From the NCBI RefSeq assembly GCF_036417355.1, contig NZ_CP143889.1, positions 1,302,001 to 1,366,000 on the forward strand: a DNA stretch of 64,000 bases, written 5' to 3'. The notes beneath the pieces are model-generated. The model was not told the DNA's origin. It saw nothing but the letters and a program-made list of their open reading frames with translations, and ran no database searches. Each line of letters opens with the position of its first letter. The stretch's first letter is position 1. The DNA comes from Akkermansia sp. RCC_12PD (GTDB taxonomy: Bacteria > Verrucomicrobiota > Verrucomicrobiia > Verrucomicrobiales > Akkermansiaceae). Positions 44,303-52,945 of the stretch are shown here, piece by piece. Made by a program: the position numbers and the translations under genes.

Positions 44303-45463
44303 TCAAGAGTCTTTTTTGACGGGAACAGCCTTGTTTTCCTCCCCTTTCATGGCCGCCATGATTTTGCGGAAAATGTCCGTGTTTTCATAGATGCCGGTGA
44401 AGGCGCCGCTTCCGGAGCCGAAAGCGTAAACGGGAACGGCCACTCCGTCATGGTTGCCGGAAGAGAACAGGGCCGTGATTTCCCCTTTTTCCAGATTGCC
44501 CCCGGAAAGGGAGAAAGCGCCGGTGTTGTGGTCCGCCGTGATGACCACCAGCGTGCCGGGATGACGCGCCGCCCATTCCAGCACTGCTCCCGCCGTCCGG
44601 TCAAAGTCGAAGATTTCCTCCATCATTTCCGCCAGTTTGCCATGGTGGGCCGCCTTGTCGATGTTGGAGCCTTCCACCATCAGGAAGAATCCCCTGGGGT
44701 TGCGGGAGAGGGTTTCCAGGGCTTTCAGCGTGGCCTGGCGGAGTACGGCGCCCCTTTTGCCGGGAGGGGGCAGGTTCCCCGGAGCTACGACGGCGAGCGT
44801 TTTTCCCGGCGGCAGGGCGGCGGCTTCCTCCCAGGAACGGGCGATTTTATAGCCCAGGGCCCCCATTTCCTTGAAGATGTCCCTCCCGTCCGGCCTCTGG
44901 GTAAAATATTTGCTTCCGCCGCCAAAGATGAAGTCCGCACGGGAGCGTGGATAGTCGCCGATGATGCCGTAGGAGTCGGATCTTTTTTCATTATTGGCGC
45001 AGAAGGCTGCCGGGGTGGCGTCATTCAGTTCGCAGGTGACGATCACGCCCGTTGATTTTTCCATGTCTTTCGCCTTGTCGATCAGGGAGTCCAGCTTGTT
45101 GCCCTCCGGACATGTGGCCACCCTTTTGTAAAGTGTCTTGGTCCCCGTCGCCATGGCGGTTCCCGCCGCGGCCGAGTCCGTGACCAGCTTGTCCCGGCAC
45201 CAGGTTTTCGCAATACCCGTCACCGGGCAGTTTTCAATGAACAGGCGTCCCCGGTTGGCGGCCCACGCCGCGGAAAGGTGGTGGATGCCCATGCCGTCCC
45301 CGATCATCAGGATGACGTTGTTGACAGGCAGGTGCTGTTCCGGCTCCCGGATGTTTGCCACAGGGTAGGGCTTTTCCGATATAAAGCTCTGCGCATCCGC
45401 CGCCGGAAGCTGGGACGGAACAAGCAGCAGGGCACAAGCCAGGACACGCAACAGGAGAGTCAT
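44303..45463 (-). CDS. Alkaline phosphatase
   Basis: About 386 residues from the ATG at 45463 with a signal peptide (MTLLLRVLACALLLVPSQLP). Phosphatase motifs are clear: NVILMIGDGMG, the nucleophile serine in LVTDSAAAGTAMATG, MVEGSNIDKAAHHG and ITADHNTGAFS for metal binding. It would release phosphate from organic phosphates in the periplasm. The protein is smaller than E. coli PhoA and lacks a clear crown domain. Confidence 0.9.
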   Translation of the reverse strand: MTLLLRVLACALLLVPSQLPAADAQSFISEKPYPVANIREPEQHLPVNNVILMIGDGMGIHHLSAAWAANRGRLFIENCPVTGIAKTWCRDKLVTDSAAAGTAMATGTKTLYKRVATCPEGNKLDSLIDKAKDMEKSTGVIVTCELNDATPAAFCANNEKRSDSYGIIGDYPRSRADFIFGGGSKYFTQRPDGRDIFKEMGALGYKIARSWEEAAALPPGKTLAVVAPGNLPPPGKRGAVLRQATLKALETLSRNPRGFFLMVEGSNIDKAAHHGKLAEMMEEIFDFDRTAGAVLEWAARHPGTLVVITADHNTGAFSLSGGNLEKGEITALFSSGNHDGVAVPVYAFGSGSGAFTGIYENTDIFRKIMAAMKGEENKAVPVKKDS

Positions 45464-45548
45464 GCCTCCACTTTCCCGCCATGGAGCGGACAAGTAAAGG
45501 GGAAAAAGGCGCCGGTTCCGTCAAGAGCCGGCACGGGCGGCGGAATGC

Positions 45549-45962
45549 CTATTTGGTTTCCGCCTGTTTCTGGAGAATGTCGCGGATTTGTTCCAGCAGG
45601 ACGACGTCATCCGGCTTGGGTGCGGGCGCGGCGGCCGTTTCCGCCTGCTTGCGGTGCATGGCGCCGATCAGTTTGATGGCGAGGAAGATGGAGAAGGCGA
45701 TGATCAGGAAGTCAATGGTAGCCTGGAGCAGTTCTCCATACCGGAGTTCCACGTCTCCCAGCTTAAGGGTCAGGAACGCAAGGTTCACGCCGGACGTGAG
45801 GTAGCCGATGATGGGCGTGATGATGCTGGAAACGAATACGGAGACGATTTTGTTGAACGCGCCGCCGATGACGACGGCCACGGCCAGGTCAATAACATTG
45901 CCTTTCAGCGCGAAAGCCTTGAATTCCTCCAGGAATCCCTTGGGATTAAGAAAATGTGCCAT
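45549..45962 (-). CDS. mscL: Large-conductance mechanosensitive channel
   Basis: A 137-residue protein. FKAFALKGNVIDLAVAVVIG is the conserved first helix and GAFNKIVSVFVSSIITPIIG the pore-lining continuation, followed by a second helix (IIAFSIFLAIKLI) and a charged C-terminal helix (VVLLEQIRDILQKQ). The channel releases solutes under hypo-osmotic shock. An Ala-Pro-rich linker lies before the cytoplasmic helix. Confidence 0.95.
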   Translation of the reverse strand: MAHFLNPKGFLEEFKAFALKGNVIDLAVAVVIGGAFNKIVSVFVSSIITPIIGYLTSGVNLAFLTLKLGDVELRYGELLQATIDFLIIAFSIFLAIKLIGAMHRKQAETAAAPAPKPDDVVLLEQIRDILQKQAETK

Positions 45963-46157
45963 AGTGGACTGATGCTGTTGATGGATTTATTTTGATACGG
46001 TACAGATAAAAGAAAAGAAAAATCAAATCCTGCCCTGAACAGAGATATGACTTCCGTTCCGGATAAAATGTGCAAATCATGACGTGGGTCCTAAAAAAAT
46101 CATTTACAGACGGGGCCAGAAGCGCAAACTACAGAGGCATTATTCAACCTCACCTCC

Positions 46158-47414
46158 ATGAATACAGAAGAGAAATTCAACCAGTACGTACTTCACACTT
46201 ATGGCCGCTATCCCATGGCAGCCGTTCGCGGAGAAGGCGCCCGTCTGTGGGACAGCACGGGCAAGTGCTATCTGGATTTCTGCGCCGGCATCGCCACCTG
46301 CGTGCTGGGGCATTGTCATCCCGCTGTCACACAGGCCCTGCAGAAGCAGGCCGCCACGCTGGTGCACTGTTCCAACCTGTACCAGATTCCCCAGCAGGCG
46401 GATCTGGCGGAGTTCATCGTGACCAAGTGCGTGGAGCGTCCGGGAAAGGTGTTTTTCTCCAACAGCGGGGCGGAGTCCAATGACGGGCTGATCAAGGTGG
46501 CGCGCCGCTACGGCCACCGGCGCCCCCAGCCGGACGGCAAACCGCGCTTTGAGGTGCTTACGTTCAACAAGTCCTTCCACGGCAGAACCTTGGGCAGCAT
46601 GTCCGCCACGGGACAGGACAAGATCAAGATCGGCTTTGATCCGATGTTGCCGGGGTTCCGGCACCTGCCCTTCAATGATTTGGAGACGGCGCGCGAAGCC
46701 ATCAGCCCGGAAACGGTCGCGTTCCTATTGGAACCCGTTCAGGGCGAGGGCGGCGTCAATTCCGTGACGCCGGAGTTCCTGCGCGGGCTGGCTGAGCTAT
46801 GCAGGAAGCATGACCTTCTTTTACTGATTGACGAAGTCCAGTGCGGCTTTGGACGCTGCGGCAATATCATGGGATGGCGCGCTGTGGCCCCGGACGTGGA
46901 GCCGGACGGCGTTTCCTGGGCAAAAGCCCTGGGCGGCGGCTTCCCGATCGGCGGCTTCTGGATTTCCGACCGCGCCATTGACGAGAGCGGCACGGAGCTT
47001 TCCTCCATCATGGACCCCGGCTCCCACGGTTCCACTTACGGCGGCAATCCTCTTGCCGCCACGGTCAGCCTGGCCGTTCTCCGGGAAGTCGTTTCCGAAG
47101 GGCTGCCGGAACGCGCCCACCGGCTGGGTACGGAAATCCGTGCGGAGATAGAGTCCTGGAATCTGCCCGTGGTGCAGGGGGTGCGCGGATTGGGGCTGCT
47201 GCTGGGCATCGGCCTGAATCCGGAAATGGTGGACGCGCCGGAAGGCAAGACGATTGCCTCCGTCGTTGTGGAGTCCCTGCGGCAGGAAGGTTTGCTTTCC
47301 GTTCCCGCCGGACCGGAAACGGTACGCCTTCTGCCCCCTCTGAACGTCAGTGAAGAAGAGGTTCAGCAGGCGCTCGCCATCATCAGGCGCGTGCTCAAGA
47401 CGTACGTGAAGTAA
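46158..47414 (+). CDS. argD: Acetylornithine/succinyldiaminopimelate-type aminotransferase
   Basis: A 418-residue class III aminotransferase. It starts MNTEEKFNQYVLHTYGRYPM, typical of ArgD. PLP-binding features include FFSNSGAESND, LLIDEVQCGFGRCG and the Lys-containing VSWAKALGGGFPIG. The C-terminal EVQQALAIIRRVL is the usual end. It probably interconverts N-acetylornithine and the semialdehyde in arginine synthesis, and may also act in the lysine pathway. Confidence 0.88.
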   Translation: MNTEEKFNQYVLHTYGRYPMAAVRGEGARLWDSTGKCYLDFCAGIATCVLGHCHPAVTQALQKQAATLVHCSNLYQIPQQADLAEFIVTKCVERPGKVFFSNSGAESNDGLIKVARRYGHRRPQPDGKPRFEVLTFNKSFHGRTLGSMSATGQDKIKIGFDPMLPGFRHLPFNDLETAREAISPETVAFLLEPVQGEGGVNSVTPEFLRGLAELCRKHDLLLLIDEVQCGFGRCGNIMGWRAVAPDVEPDGVSWAKALGGGFPIGGFWISDRAIDESGTELSSIMDPGSHGSTYGGNPLAATVSLAVLREVVSEGLPERAHRLGTEIRAEIESWNLPVVQGVRGLGLLLGIGLNPEMVDAPEGKTIASVVVESLRQEGLLSVPAGPETVRLLPPLNVSEEEVQQALAIIRRVLKTYVK

Positions 47415-47443
47415 AGAGAGTTCCAACCCGTTTTTTCGCAGTC

Positions 47444-47902
47444 ATGCAGGATGAAGCCATTCAACCGCCCGGCAGTACGGTCAAGCAGTTTTCCGTGATG
47501 CTCCAGAACCGGGTGGGGGCCTTGTCCGCCCTTTTGGGCCTGCTGGACATGCACGGTATTTTCTGTCTGGGGTTCAGCATGCATGACTGCCATGAAGCGA
47601 CAATCGCCCGGCTGGTGGTGAGCGATCCGGAACGGACTTCCGAGATTTTTCTGGAGAAGGGCATCTGCTATACGGATTCCGACGTCCTGGTGGCGGCTCT
47701 GCGCCACGGTCCCGCGGACCTCAAGAGGTGTTTGGATGTTCTGTATTCAGCGGAGATGAACGTCAATTTCGTGTATCCCCTCCTGCCGCGCGTTGCCGGG
47801 GTGTCCCTGATAGCCTTGCATGTGGATGACATGAATTTCGGACGCACGGTTTTGAATTCCTCCGGCATCAAAGTGCTTTTCCAGCAGGATCTCAGCCGTT
47901 AG
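47444..47902 (+). CDS. Tandem ACT-domain protein
   Basis: A 152-residue protein of two ACT-like domains: first VKQFSVMLQNRVGALSALLG and second NVNFVYPLLPRVAGVSLIAL. The start is 29 bp downstream of the aminotransferase. ACT domains bind amino acids to regulate enzymes, so it may be a regulatory subunit for amino-acid metabolism, but no partner is seen. Confidence 0.7.
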   Translation: MQDEAIQPPGSTVKQFSVMLQNRVGALSALLGLLDMHGIFCLGFSMHDCHEATIARLVVSDPERTSEIFLEKGICYTDSDVLVAALRHGPADLKRCLDVLYSAEMNVNFVYPLLPRVAGVSLIALHVDDMNFGRTVLNSSGIKVLFQQDLSR

Positions 47903-48025
47903 AAACGCATGGCCGGGGGCGGTTTTTCCGTCATGATGGAAGAGCGTTTCAGCCAAGCGGATCAAGGGGTTGACGGGTTTTTTTCAGCTTGACGGAGAGG
48001 GAAAACATGGTATGTTACGGGCCGC

Positions 48026-48592
48026 ATGGCAAAAGTACCCGTAATCAATCTTCGCAAGGGACACGCGGTTAATCATAACAATGACGTTTGCGTTGTAGTC
48101 AGCATGGAGCACAAGTGCCCCCCCCGCATGGCTTCCTATGTGCAAATGAGCATCCGCAGCATTTCCACCAAAAAAGTGTACAACCTTCGCCTGACTTCCA
48201 ATGAATCACTGGAAGGCGTGAACCTTGCCCGTGAGGAGTATGAGTTCAGCTATATTGACGGCATGGGCTACCATTTCATGAATCCCGATACGTATGAGGA
48301 TATCACCGTGTCTCCGGACATCGTGGAACCCGTGAAGGATTACCTGATGGAAGGCAATATTTACATTCTGCTTTTCACTGATGAAACGGTCGTTTCCGTG
48401 GAACTGCCCGCCTCCATCACGATGGAAGTGGCGGAAGCCCCGGAAGGGATCAAGGGTGACAGCGCCAACAACGTTTACAAGTCCGCCACCATGACCACCG
48501 GCTTGGTTGTGCAGGTTCCCCTGTTCATCAAGCCCGGCGAAAAGATTTCCGTGAAGACGGAAGACGGTTCCTACCTGGGCCGCGTGAACTAA
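48026..48592 (+). CDS. efp: Elongation factor P (atypical tip loop)
   Basis: A 188-residue protein with the three OB-like domains of EF-P, ending SVKTEDGSYLGRVN. EF-P relieves stalling at proline runs. The tip loop around residues 29-37 reads HKCPPRMAS, not the usual PGKG; Arg34 sits where modified lysine is found in many EF-Ps. No EpmA/EpmB/EarP gene is in this window. The message ends in a clear terminator at 48614-48650. Confidence 0.9.
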   Translation: MAKVPVINLRKGHAVNHNNDVCVVVSMEHKCPPRMASYVQMSIRSISTKKVYNLRLTSNESLEGVNLAREEYEFSYIDGMGYHFMNPDTYEDITVSPDIVEPVKDYLMEGNIYILLFTDETVVSVELPASITMEVAEAPEGIKGDSANNVYKSATMTTGLVVQVPLFIKPGEKISVKTEDGSYLGRVN

Positions 48593-48613
48593 GCGTTCTT
48601 TTTTCCTACTACG

Positions 48614-48650
48614 CCCTTTCCGGTCGATTGCCACCGGGAAGGGTTTTTTT
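48614..48650 (+). terminator. Intrinsic terminator of efp
   Basis: CCCTTTCCGGT pairs with ACCGGGAAGGG (one G-U wobble) over an 8-nt loop and is followed by seven T residues. Confidence 0.85.
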
Positions 48651-48752
48651 ATGTCTGCGGCAAAACGCCGGAAAGACCAGAAGCCGGGCGGCCCGATTCC
48701 TTTACATCCGTCCCTGCTTGCGTTACACCATTTTCATCACAGATTTCCGGCC

Positions 48753-49406
48753 ATGAAAAAGTTGATCATTTTATTAGGGATTTGCATGTGGTACGCGCTG
48801 ATTCCGGCGTATGGCGCGTCTCCGGTCCGGATTGCGTGCCTGGGGGACAGCATTACCGCCGGAATGCTGGTCAGGAAGGAGGATTGCTGGGTGTCGCGTG
48901 TGGCTAAAGCTTTGGGCAAGAAGGCGGAAGTCGGAAATTTTGGCGTGTCCGCCCGCTGCTTGCTTTTCAAGGGCGACCGGCCCATCACACGGGAAAAGGC
49001 TTACCGTGACGCTCTGGCATTCAAACCCGGCATGTTGCTGATCGGCCTGGGGACCAATGACAGCAAGGAAGTGAATTGGAAACACAAGGCTGATTTTGCG
49101 GATAATTACAAGGAGGTGATCGCGGAGTTCAGGAAAGAGAATCCCAGGTTGAAGGTGTATTGCCTGTTGCCCATTCCGTCCCAGGAGGCCCGGGAAGGCG
49201 GCATCAGCAGGGAGCGCATTTCCAGTGAAGTCATTCCGCTTATCCGACAAGTGGCCAAAAGCACCAACTCCAGAGTGATCGACCTCAACAAGGTCATGAA
49301 GGACAAGGAGGGCCTGCTGGTGGACGGCGTACACCCCAACGCGGAGGGGCACGCCCTCATGGCAGAACACATTCTCCTGGTTCTCAAGGGGAAAGCTGCG
49401 GAATAG
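48753..49406 (+). CDS. Secreted SGNH/GDSL hydrolase
   Basis: A 217-residue protein from the ATG at 48753 with a signal peptide ending near AYGASPV. The SGNH blocks are complete: IACLGDSITAG (nucleophile Ser), FGVSARCLLF, IGLGTNDSKE (Asn) and LLVDGVHPNAEGH (Asp, His). Proteins like this remove acetyl groups from sugars or act as general esterases. It lies near glycan enzymes and may remove O-acetyl groups from mucin sugars, but this is inference. Confidence 0.85.
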   Translation: MKKLIILLGICMWYALIPAYGASPVRIACLGDSITAGMLVRKEDCWVSRVAKALGKKAEVGNFGVSARCLLFKGDRPITREKAYRDALAFKPGMLLIGLGTNDSKEVNWKHKADFADNYKEVIAEFRKENPRLKVYCLLPIPSQEAREGGISRERISSEVIPLIRQVAKSTNSRVIDLNKVMKDKEGLLVDGVHPNAEGHALMAEHILLVLKGKAAE

Positions 49407-49504
49407 AGACTGCCTGCCGGGTATTTTAAAAGATTTTCACGCCTCCTGGCAGTGTGGTAACGTTCCTGAAGGGAGAAATTCCGGGACCGTGTTCTTCCCG
49501 GCCA

Positions 49505-50467
49505 TCATTCTATCCGGGCTTCCGGTTTCTTTTCCGGCTGGTACGGGATAGTCCCCTTGTGGGGGGAATCCTTTTTCTGGTAAATGCGGACGTAGTCTAT
49601 TTCGTATTTCTGGGGCAGGGGAAGTTTGTTCAGATCGCCTCCGGTGGCGCCCAGGGCCAGGTTCAGGATGATGAAATGAGGTTGCCGAAAGGGATTGGCG
49701 ATTTCCTTGTAAACGGCGTTGATTGTATTGTCCAGGGAGGTCTTGTTCAGCAGGATGTCGTCTGCGTACAGGCGCACTTCTTTTTCATCCCAGTCCATGC
49801 GGAAGACATGGAAGCGGGAATCCCACTGAGGGTCTTTTTCCCGCAACCATTTCAGAGGCGTGTAGGTAGAACTCCATTTGCCAACGTGTTTTTTGGCGGA
49901 TCCCCAGCAGAGGTTGGCCAGATACGTGGACTGGTAGTATTCCATGATGTCTATTTCCCCGCACCTGGGCCATCCTTCCCTGACCCCCAGTGTCCAGAAC
50001 GCAGGCCACATGCCTTCCCGAGGGCTGAATCTGGCGCGGATCTCAAAACGTCCGTACTGCCAGGAGAATTTGCCCTGTGTCGTCAATGAGGCTGATGTAT
50101 ATTCCGCATTCTTCTGGGTGGTGCGCCAGTCTTTTCCTTCCGGATTGTAGCGGGGGTTGGGGCGCTTCTCCTTCCTGCCTTCAATGATCAGCATGCCGTC
50201 CTTGCAATAGGCGTTTTCCGGCTGGTACCACTGGGCTTCCTTGTTGCGGACGAATCCCTTTTCATAGTTCCATTTGGCGGGATCGGGGCGGCCGTCCTTG
50301 TCAAATTCGTCATTCCAGACGAGTTCATAGCCGGAATAATCCGCCTTTTCCACGACTCTGTCGGCTTTTTTGACGCCGTCCCCGTGAAGCGAGTAGAGCT
50401 GGGCATGGGCGGGAACGGCCAGAATTGCGGCGCAGGCCAGGGACCGGAGAAAGAAGGCGGTTTTCAT
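49505..50467 (-). CDS. Secreted GH16 endo-acting glycoside hydrolase
   Basis: A 320-residue protein with a signal peptide (cleavage near VPAHAQ). The jelly-roll GH16 pattern is evident: YELVWNDEFDKDGRPDPAKW at the start and the catalytic motif GEIDIMEYYQS, where the two glutamates flank the Asp. Substrate may be beta-galactans or glucans. In Akkermansia several GH16 enzymes cut within mucin O-glycans (established for the genus), so a mucin role is plausible. Confidence 0.9.
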   Translation of the reverse strand: MKTAFFLRSLACAAILAVPAHAQLYSLHGDGVKKADRVVEKADYSGYELVWNDEFDKDGRPDPAKWNYEKGFVRNKEAQWYQPENAYCKDGMLIIEGRKEKRPNPRYNPEGKDWRTTQKNAEYTSASLTTQGKFSWQYGRFEIRARFSPREGMWPAFWTLGVREGWPRCGEIDIMEYYQSTYLANLCWGSAKKHVGKWSSTYTPLKWLREKDPQWDSRFHVFRMDWDEKEVRLYADDILLNKTSLDNTINAVYKEIANPFRQPHFIILNLALGATGGDLNKLPLPQKYEIDYVRIYQKKDSPHKGTIPYQPEKKPEARIE

Positions 50468-50579
50468 ATGATGTGAATGACGGTTGTTTTATCTTTTACG
50501 GTCATAGGTAAGGCGGTTTGTCATCTTTTGCCATAAAAGTTCATTTACGCGGAAGAGTGTTGAGAATTTCATGGCATGT

Positions 50580-50595
50580 GTTAGGATTGGCTAAC
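50580..50595. promoter_or_regulatory. Small dyad upstream of the copper ATPase
   Basis: GTTAG-GATTGG-CTAAC is a 5-bp-armed palindrome about 52 bp upstream of the copA start, a position suitable for a regulator site. It does not match a well-known copper operator such as CopY or CueR. Low weight. Confidence 0.2.
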
Positions 50596-50646
50596 AATAA
50601 GGAGTTTCAGTTTGTCTGAATAAGGAAACAATCACTTTTAACGACC

Positions 50647-52884
50647 ATGGAAGAAAAGAATTATCTGGTTTCCGGCATGCATTGCGCCGGCTGTGCCGCC
50701 AAAGTAGAACGGGCCGTGGGAGAGTTGCAGGGGGTGGAGAGTGTGGAGTTGAATTTGCTGACAGGCCGCATGACCGTCGTTTTCCGGGAGCATGGTTCTC
50801 CCGCCAGGGGCCGTATGGCGGAGGTGGTGGAAAAAGCCGGATTCCAGTTGGCGGACTGGGTGGACGGAACACCTTCCGGCAAGGATGAAGAAGAAAAGGC
50901 AGAAGATGCCGGAGGCGCCCGGCTTGTGTGGTCCGTCTTGCTGCTGCTGCCCCTGATGTATTTGTCCATGGGGCCCATGTGGAGCTGGCCGGCGCCTTCC
51001 GGAGAGTGGGGGATCTGGGCGAATTTGTGGGGGCAGTGCATCCTGGCGGCCCTGATTCTGTGGCTGAACAGGCGTTATCTGGTCAACGGCGTGCGTCAGC
51101 TGGCCTTCCTGTCTCCCAATATGGATTCCCTGATTGCCATCGGTTCCGGTTCCGCCTTCCTGTATGGCCTGTTCCTGCTGTGCGGCAGGATGCTGCAAGG
51201 CGGCAGAGTGGATACCATGGAGCTGTATTTTGAGTCCTCCGCCATGATCGTCACCCTGATTTCCCTGGGAAAGTATTTGGAGCGCCGTTCCTACCGGAAG
51301 ACGAATGCCGCCGTGAAGGGTCTGGTGAATTTGATTCCCCAGGAAGCCCTGGTCTGGCATGAAGGGGAGGAACGGGCCGTGCCCCTGAATGAACTCCAAG
51401 TGGATGACCTGATTGTGGTGAAGACCGGCCAGAGGGTTCCGGTGGACGGCGTGATTACGGAAGGACAGGCCGCTCTGGACGAGTCCGATCTGACGGGCGA
51501 AAGTTTACCCGTGGATAAGAGCGCCGGAGACAGGGTGATCAGCGGTACGTTCAACCGCGCCGGATATCTCAAGGTCCGCGCCGAACGGGTGGGCGGGGAT
51601 TCTACGCTGGCCCGCATGATCCGCCTGGTGGAGCAGGCCGGCCAGTCCAAGGCTCCCATTGCGCGGCTGGCGGACCGGGTGTGTTATTTCTTCGTGCCCG
51701 CGGTGATTGCCATTGCTCTTGCGGCGTTTGGCATCTGGCTGGCTGCCGGGGAGGGCTTTTCCTTTGCTCTTGCCAGGGCGATTGCCGTGCTGGTGATTTC
51801 CTGCCCCTGCGTTCTCGGTCTGGCCACCCCCATCGCGATTATGGTGGGTACAGGCAGGGGCGCGCGCCTGGGCATTCTGTGCAAGTCCGCCAGCGCTTTG
51901 GAGGCCTTGAGCCGTGTGGATACCGTGGTGTTTGACAAAACAGGAACCCTGACCGTCGGGGAGCCGCGCGTGGTGGCTGTTCTGCCGGAGCACGGCATGA
52001 ATGCGAGTGAACTGATGGAAGCGGCGGCCGCCCTGGAACAGGGATCGGAGCATCCGGTCGGAAAGGCCATTTATGAACACGCCAGAATGCTGGAGCTGCC
52101 CGTGCGGCCTGTGTCGGACCTGTCCATCGTGCCCGGCCGCGGGATTGCGGGGACGGTGGACGGAGTACCGTATGTCATCGGCAACCTGGCGTTCATGCAG
52201 GAGAAAGGGATTTCATGGGAGGAGGAACAGGGGCGGTTCAGGGAGTTCATGAGGCAGGGCGCTTCTCCCCTTTACGTGGGACGCGAAGGACGCCCCGCCG
52301 GGGCGGTCATGGTGGCGGATTCCCTGAAGCCGGACAGCCTTTCCGCCGTGGACAATTTGAAGAGAATGCAGATGCGCGTGGTGATGCTGACGGGGGACAA
52401 TGCCGCTACGGCGCGGCATATGGCGGAAGAACTGCATATTGACGAAGTGGTTTCCGACGTGCTGCCGGATGAAAAGGCCTCCCACATCATGAAGATGGAG
52501 AAGGCGGGGGCCAGGGTGGCTATGGTCGGAGACGGCGTGAACGACGCGCCCGCCCTGGCATGCGCCCAGGTGGGCATTTCCCTGAAGTCCGGGACGGACC
52601 TGGCGATGGAGTCTTCCGACATCGTGCTGATGAAGAGTCATCCGCGCGGCGTGGCGGAGGCCCTGCAATTGGGGCGCGCCACGCTCCACATTATCAGGCA
52701 GAATTTGTTCTGGGCATTTTTCTACAATACGATCGGCATTCCTCTGGCCGCCGGAGCCCTGTACCCTGCTTTCGGCATTACGCTGAATCCGATGATAGCT
52801 GCGGCGGCCATGAGCCTGAGTTCCCTGTGCGTGGTGTTCAATTCCCTGAGGCTGCGCACATTTAAGCCCTATCTGGAGAAATAA
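50647..52884 (+). CDS. copA: Copper-translocating P1B-type ATPase
   Basis: A 745-residue membrane ATPase with one N-terminal HMA domain (GMHCAGCAAK, Cys13 and Cys16), eight membrane helices with the transmembrane metal-site CPC (SCPCVLG, residues 386-388), the phosphorylation motif DKTGT at Asp430, the ATP-binding HP pair (GSEHPVG) and GDGVNDAPALA. It exports Cu+ from the cytoplasm at the cost of ATP. It is convergent with recN. Confidence 0.94.
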   Translation: MEEKNYLVSGMHCAGCAAKVERAVGELQGVESVELNLLTGRMTVVFREHGSPARGRMAEVVEKAGFQLADWVDGTPSGKDEEEKAEDAGGARLVWSVLLLLPLMYLSMGPMWSWPAPSGEWGIWANLWGQCILAALILWLNRRYLVNGVRQLAFLSPNMDSLIAIGSGSAFLYGLFLLCGRMLQGGRVDTMELYFESSAMIVTLISLGKYLERRSYRKTNAAVKGLVNLIPQEALVWHEGEERAVPLNELQVDDLIVVKTGQRVPVDGVITEGQAALDESDLTGESLPVDKSAGDRVISGTFNRAGYLKVRAERVGGDSTLARMIRLVEQAGQSKAPIARLADRVCYFFVPAVIAIALAAFGIWLAAGEGFSFALARAIAVLVISCPCVLGLATPIAIMVGTGRGARLGILCKSASALEALSRVDTVVFDKTGTLTVGEPRVVAVLPEHGMNASELMEAAAALEQGSEHPVGKAIYEHARMLELPVRPVSDLSIVPGRGIAGTVDGVPYVIGNLAFMQEKGISWEEEQGRFREFMRQGASPLYVGREGRPAGAVMVADSLKPDSLSAVDNLKRMQMRVVMLTGDNAATARHMAEELHIDEVVSDVLPDEKASHIMKMEKAGARVAMVGDGVNDAPALACAQVGISLKSGTDLAMESSDIVLMKSHPRGVAEALQLGRATLHIIRQNLFWAFFYNTIGIPLAAGALYPAFGITLNPMIAAAAMSLSSLCVVFNSLRLRTFKPYLEK

Positions 52885-52945
52885 GGCCGTGAGACGTTGC
52901 AGAACAGGGGCTTTGCCTTGATGGAGAAGGGGCTGAAAAAGAATG

